A DNA stretch of 33,373 bases from a virus: positions 1 through 33,373 of IMG/VR virus record IMGVR_UViG_3300013126_000123; one strand, given 5' to 3'. Shown here piece by piece: positions 30,515 to 33,373 of this stretch (position 1 is its first letter; each line of letters starts with the position of its first letter). The notes under the pieces are model-generated. The model saw only the letters and a list, made by a program, of their open reading frames with translations, was not told where the DNA came from and did no database searches. Made by a program: the position numbers and the translations under genes.

Positions 30515-30913
30515 ATGGGAAACAGAGCAGTTTTAAAATTTATCGATGATATTGACCAACCAACCATTTATTTACATTGGAACGGCGGGCGTTCAAGCGT
30601 TCAAGCCTTTTTAAATGTAGCTAAAAAAATGAATTTGCGGGCTGATAGCTACGGAGTGGCTAGGATGTGCCAGATTATTGGGAATTTTTTAGGCGGCAAT
30701 TTGAGCCTTGGCTGTAATAAAAAAGCTTTTTCTTGCGGCGATAATGGAATTTATTTAATAAAAAATTTTGAAATTGTTGGCAGGGAAGATTTTGAAGGGG
30801 CTGAAGAATTAGACGAGGAAGCAACTAAATTAATGACCGATTATATTCTTGATTTAAATAAAAAAATTGACGAGGCAAGGGAGGAATTAAACAATTTAGA
30901 AAAATATAAATAA
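30515..30913 (+). CDS. MGNRAV / YLHWNGGR-type accessory protein
   Basis: The 132-residue protein starts MGNRAVLKFIDD and has YLHWNGGRSSVQAFL (about residues 19-33), then ADSYGVARMCQIIGNFLGG and NGIYLIKNFEIVGRE, ending in an acidic helix (LDLNKKIDEAREELNNLEKYK). Proteins with this MGNRAV...YLHWNGGR signature are common, uncharacterised residents of phage and plasmid accessory regions; I cannot name a function. The conserved His-Trp-Asn and Arg could form a small active or binding site. The codons (GGCGGGCG, CGG) are less AT-rich than usual here, so it may have a separate origin. Confidence 0.6.
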   Translation: MGNRAVLKFIDDIDQPTIYLHWNGGRSSVQAFLNVAKKMNLRADSYGVARMCQIIGNFLGGNLSLGCNKKAFSCGDNGIYLIKNFEIVGREDFEGAEELDEEATKLMTDYILDLNKKIDEAREELNNLEKYK

Positions 30914-30932
30914 TTATTAATTATTAACCAAA

Positions 30933-30952
30933 ACACCACAAAAAAACTTTTT
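30933..30952 (+). repeat. 20-bp spacer repeat, copy 2
   Basis: ACACCACAAAAAAACTTTTT, identical to the copy at 30472-30491. The two copies bracket the MGNRAV gene, in the spacers before genes 30515 and 30975. Confidence 0.6.
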
Positions 30953-30974
30953 ATAAACCTTTAATTAAAAATAT

Positions 30975-31496
30975 ATGATAAAAATTAATAAAAATGCAGT
31001 AAAAAACATTATTAAAAATCAAGTTAAAAAAAACAAGGATTTAATTTATAATGCCGGGGTCAAAGATAAAGAAAATATAAAATATTTATTAAAAAAAATT
31101 GAAGATGATTTTTTAAGCGAAAACGACATTGCTGACAAAATCGAAAATCAAATAAAAGATAATGAAATAATTTTAGAAAATATTGATTTAGACGAGATAA
31201 AAGAATTAAGAGCGGCGGCAATGCATAAAATTCTTAATGATTTAAAAGAAACCTATTTTTTTCAAAGATATTTAGTTGATTTTGCTTTAAACCATAAAAA
31301 TTTTTATATTGAATATTGTTTTAAAAATGATGATTATAAATTAATTTTTGAGACAAAAAACAAAAATATTTTTGTCAAACATTTAACCTCGCAAGATTTA
31401 CAAAATCTTGATGATGAATTAGAAGAGGAATATGGGTATTATTGCGGTCAATCTGCGGGCTGTATTCAATATTTAATAAATAAATTTTCATTATAA
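30975..31496 (+). CDS. Unknown 173-residue acidic/Lys-rich helical protein
   Basis: No family recognised. The first 90 residues are charged and helical (KKNKDLIYNAGVKDKENIKYLLKKIEDDFL...). A central ELRAAAMHKILNDLKETYFFQRY is followed by a beta segment (YIEYCFKNDDYKLIFETKNKNIFVKHL) and an acidic EELEEEYGYYCGQSAGCIQYL near the C-terminus, with two Cys close together. No membrane segment. The leader CTTTAATTAAAAATAT before ATG is in the repeated class. Confidence 0.6.
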   Translation: MIKINKNAVKNIIKNQVKKNKDLIYNAGVKDKENIKYLLKKIEDDFLSENDIADKIENQIKDNEIILENIDLDEIKELRAAAMHKILNDLKETYFFQRYLVDFALNHKNFYIEYCFKNDDYKLIFETKNKNIFVKHLTSQDLQNLDDELEEEYGYYCGQSAGCIQYLINKFSL

Positions 31497-31514
31497 ACTT
31501 TAATTTAAAAAACT

Positions 31515-31895
31515 ATGTCAAATAAAAATCAGTATTTATATTTTAATACTTATACAAAACAAGCCAGTTTTTTTGAAGCTTTAAACGATTTTGAAGCTCA
31601 ACATTATATTATAAATCATTATGATATATCCGAAGGGTCAGTATATGAAAGCGGGCCAGAATTTATAAAAATTTATCACGAAAATTGGTCGTTGGATAAT
31701 CAAATAAAACTAGACTTAAAAAATTTTGATAGTTTTAAAATTATAAATAGAAAATATATGCAATGTAATTATATTAATAAATTTTTCAAATGTAAATGGT
31801 CTGGAAAAAATGCAATTTGCTATTTAAATAATAAAAATAAGTCTAAAATAGACTTAACACCAATTTTTGAAGAAATGGAAGCCCTAGGGCTTTAA
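31515..31895 (+). CDS. Unknown 126-residue protein
   Basis: No family recognised. The N-terminus (MSNKNQYLYFNTYTKQASFF) is aromatic-rich. The middle has an Asp/Glu/Ser-containing stretch (HYDISEGSVYESGPEFIKIYHENW), and the C-terminal part is basic with four Cys dispersed (CNYINKFFKCKWSGKNAICYLNN), which may bind metal, but the spacing (Cys, nine, Cys, eight, Cys) is not a known motif. Leader ACTTTAATTTAAAAAAC before ATG. Confidence 0.6.
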   Translation: MSNKNQYLYFNTYTKQASFFEALNDFEAQHYIINHYDISEGSVYESGPEFIKIYHENWSLDNQIKLDLKNFDSFKIINRKYMQCNYINKFFKCKWSGKNAICYLNNKNKSKIDLTPIFEEMEALGL

Positions 31896-31929
31896 AATCA
31901 ATTTAATATTAACCTTAATTAAAAAATAT

Positions 31930-32577
31930 ATGATTTTAGAACAATTAAAACAATTACATAAAGATGGCAAGGCTGACTCGATAATTTTAAAAAATAACAC
32001 AAAATTAAGACTTTTTATTGCTAGTGGTGATTATGGAGGGCTATGTTATTATAAAAAAGGAAGCTCAAGGCGAGGCTATCAAATTACAAGCTATCATTTA
32101 GAACAAATTAAAGAAATAAAAGAAAAAATTATTATCAATCCAGATGATAAAAATTATAAATTAGTAGCAAAATACAGAAAGCAAGCTTTAAAAGCTGGTT
32201 TTATTAATGATTTTATTCGGGATTGTTTATCAATTCCAGATTCAAGGGAAAAATGGGAAGCTGAAGGGAAAAAAGATTTATATAAATATGGTATAACTTC
32301 TGGAAATTGGATTGAGGGGCAAGTAATAACACTAAAAAATATACTCTCAAAATTAAGGCAGGAGTATCAAGAAATGGTAATTGAAGCGATAAAAGAAAAA
32401 AAAGATTTTAGTCTATCAAGATTTGAATTTAATGGATATGATGGCAGCTTGCAATTTACAAAAAAAGAAAATGGCGATTTTATTGGCTACTTCAACAAAG
32501 AATTTAGGGGTTGCGGTAATGGATATTATTATCTTTTAATTAATGAAGATAATTTTATCGGTTACGATGTAGATTAA
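31930..32577 (+). CDS. Unknown 215-residue protein with GCGNGYYYLL-type C-terminus
   Basis: The largest gene of the array in this window. Its C-terminal segment, FIGYFNKEFRGCGNGYYYLLINED (about residues 182-206), resembles the 'GCGNGHYYL' signature of uncharacterised plasmid and phage proteins. N-terminal half: EQLKQLHKDGKADSIILKNNTKLRLFIAS and a basic strand (YKKGSSRRGYQITSY); the middle is helical. It directly abuts the remnant of gene 26982 (32577-32645), so its 3' end is a recombination boundary. Function unknown. Confidence 0.6.
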   Translation: MILEQLKQLHKDGKADSIILKNNTKLRLFIASGDYGGLCYYKKGSSRRGYQITSYHLEQIKEIKEKIIINPDDKNYKLVAKYRKQALKAGFINDFIRDCLSIPDSREKWEAEGKKDLYKYGITSGNWIEGQVITLKNILSKLRQEYQEMVIEAIKEKKDFSLSRFEFNGYDGSLQFTKKENGDFIGYFNKEFRGCGNGYYYLLINEDNFIGYDVD

Positions 32578-32645
32578 ATAAAATAGCTAAATTTTTTAAG
32601 CAAAATCAAAACATAAATGATTTTGTAGAATTTTATAAACTTTAA
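32577..32645 (+). pseudogene. Truncated duplicate of the 3' end of gene 26982
   Basis: Bases 32577-32645 read in frame K-I-A-K then FFKQNQNINDFVEFYKL and TAA, almost the same as the end of gene 26982 (FFKQNQSINDFVEFYKL); DNA is nearly identical, including the following AAACTTTAATT leader. There is no start codon: the stop of gene 31930 is immediately before it. The two copies are about 5.4 kb apart and head-to-tail. It marks where the 31930 gene replaced the rest of a duplicated cassette. Confidence 0.85.
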
Positions 32646-32657
32646 TTAAAAAAATAT

Positions 32658-32972
32658 ATGAAAATACAAGATTTTGACTTAATCAAAAAAAAATTTAATA
32701 AATTTTTAAAAAAACAAAATAAAAAAATTAATGAAAATGATATAAACCAACTAATTGAAGAATTAGATAATTTTATATCGCCTCTTGATGATTTAGATTT
32801 TATCTTGAGTGTAAATTGCTCGGTTAGTGGTGAATTGGTATTTTATTTAATTAGTGTTTATGATTTAAAAGAATATGTAAAACAAAATGAATTAAATAAA
32901 ACTCTTAAATTCACAATTAAAAACCTTATTAAATTTTGTAAAATTAATAAGATTGATTATTTAAAAAATTAA
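32658..32972 (+). CDS. Unknown 104-residue Lys/Asn/Asp-rich protein
   Basis: No family recognised. A helical Lys-rich N-terminus (MKIQDFDLIKKKFNKFLKKQNKK) and an acidic segment (NFISPLDDLDFILSVNCSVSGELVFYLISVYDL), which may be a strand pair. It follows the pseudogene tail with leader CTTTAATTAAAAAAATAT before ATG, so it has exchanged its upstream neighbour. One Cys; no membrane segment. Confidence 0.55.
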   Translation: MKIQDFDLIKKKFNKFLKKQNKKINENDINQLIEELDNFISPLDDLDFILSVNCSVSGELVFYLISVYDLKEYVKQNELNKTLKFTIKNLIKFCKINKIDYLKN

Positions 32973-32989
32973 CTTTAATTAAAAAAACT

Positions 32990-33316
32990 ATGAATAATAT
33001 TTTAAAAAGAATAAAAGAAAAAAACGAGTTAATTTTAGAAATTGAAATTAACAAAAACGGGGCAGTTTTAATTTATGCAAGTAATTTATACAATGATAAA
33101 TTAAAAAGGGGCGTGCGGTTGGTAATGGTTGGCGGGGCTGGTAAAGTTAATAAAATTGATTTAGCTTTTATTAAGCTTTTTAAAATGCTAGATATTGAAG
33201 CCAAGGATTTTATTTATAATAAAAATATGTTATATTATTATTTTTTAAAACTAGGCTTTAATTTAAAAGCAATGGCAACTTTAAAAAATGGTTCGGAAGT
33301 AATTATTTTAAATTAA
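32990..33316 (+). CDS. Unknown 108-residue protein
   Basis: No family recognised. It starts MNNILKRIKEKNELILEIEINKNG and has a Val/Gly-rich segment (RGVRLVMVGGAGKVNKIDLAFIKLF). The middle VMVGGAGKV is rich in Gly but is not a P-loop (no GK[ST]). C-terminal strand/helix (FLKLGFNLKAMATLKNGSEVIIL). Leader CTTTAATTAAAAAAAC before ATG. A further gene is expected after base 33373. Confidence 0.6.
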   Translation: MNNILKRIKEKNELILEIEINKNGAVLIYASNLYNDKLKRGVRLVMVGGAGKVNKIDLAFIKLFKMLDIEAKDFIYNKNMLYYYFLKLGFNLKAMATLKNGSEVIILN

Positions 33317-33373
33317 TACTTGATTTAATTAAATAAGCTACTAAATTTAATATTAACCTCAATTTTAACTTTA

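Larger units (their letters stand above)
26963..33373 (+). repeat. Recurrent gene leader: ACTTTAATT(T/A)AAAAA...ATG
   Basis: Starts at 26982, 27232, 27543, 28506, 30133, 30515, 30975, 31515, 31930, 32658 and 32990 are preceded by close variants of AACTTTAATT or AACTTAATT, an A-run and a short A/T segment ending in ATG. A copy also precedes 19139. A further copy begins at 33366 (AACTTTA) and is cut by the window end. TTTAATTAAA inside many copies is a perfect palindrome. None has a Shine-Dalgarno. Confidence 0.75.

Noticed and set aside
1-33373. CRISPR arrays, insertion sequences, integrase, holin/endolysin, replication genes
   Set aside because: None seen: no regular spacer-repeat array, no transposase or recombinase motifs, and no lysozyme or polymerase motifs in any long frame.

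Overview
The window is the virion-structure half plus part of an accessory arm of a very AT-rich tailed phage or prophage with a contractile, Mu-like tail and an HK97-type head. The order tail terminator, gp38-like, sheath, tube, chaperone, tape measure, gpN, gpP, spike, gp46, gpJ, gp48, fibre is that of Mu. The head genes (portal, U35-type protease, HK97-fold capsid, QLRG connector, SPP1 gp16-like joint, gp10-like protein) belong to the HK97 school. Stops are TAA, TAG and TGA, so the code is standard. TTGACA/TATTAT-type promoters and the Mu-like module suggest a low-GC Gram-negative host. The host cannot be named from this sequence.

Layout. 1-11260 (minus): tail and baseplate, with a -1 frameshift in the tail chaperone gene. 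11357-12874 (plus): large terminase, alone and inverted. 12866-19036 (minus): tail terminator, a small secreted protein, connectors, an ORF with an in-frame stop, decoration-like protein, major capsid, protease. 19139-22534 (plus): an accessory cassette with its own promoter, placed between protease and portal. It encodes two unknown proteins, a proteasome-beta/HslV-like Ntn hydrolase, a RlaP-type nucleotidyltransferase and an orphan cytosine-5 DNA methyltransferase. 22579-25205 (minus): portal with an extra C-terminal domain, and small terminase, with a small plus-strand ORF between them.

25206-26818 is a 1.6 kb non-coding hub between the divergent arms. It holds a small-terminase promoter, repeated TTGACA boxes, three stacked hairpins of which two are mutually exclusive, 14-bp direct repeats, a G-quadruplex-capable tract, a long A/T-only stretch, 10-bp iteron-like repeats and a strong rightward promoter. 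It is the best candidate in the window for replication origin, packaging site and early/late control.

26819-33373 (plus) is an array of small, mostly unrecognised genes. Most are preceded by nearly the same Shine-Dalgarno-less leader (ACTTTAATT, then A-rich sequence, then ATG). A truncated duplicate of one gene tail, repeated spacers and an ORF broken by a stop suggest these genes are swapped as cassettes, perhaps through the leaders. A J-domain protein and two family-like proteins (YLHWNGGR and GCGNGYYYLL signatures) are the only recognisable members. No integrase, repressor, replication or lysis gene is visible in the window.
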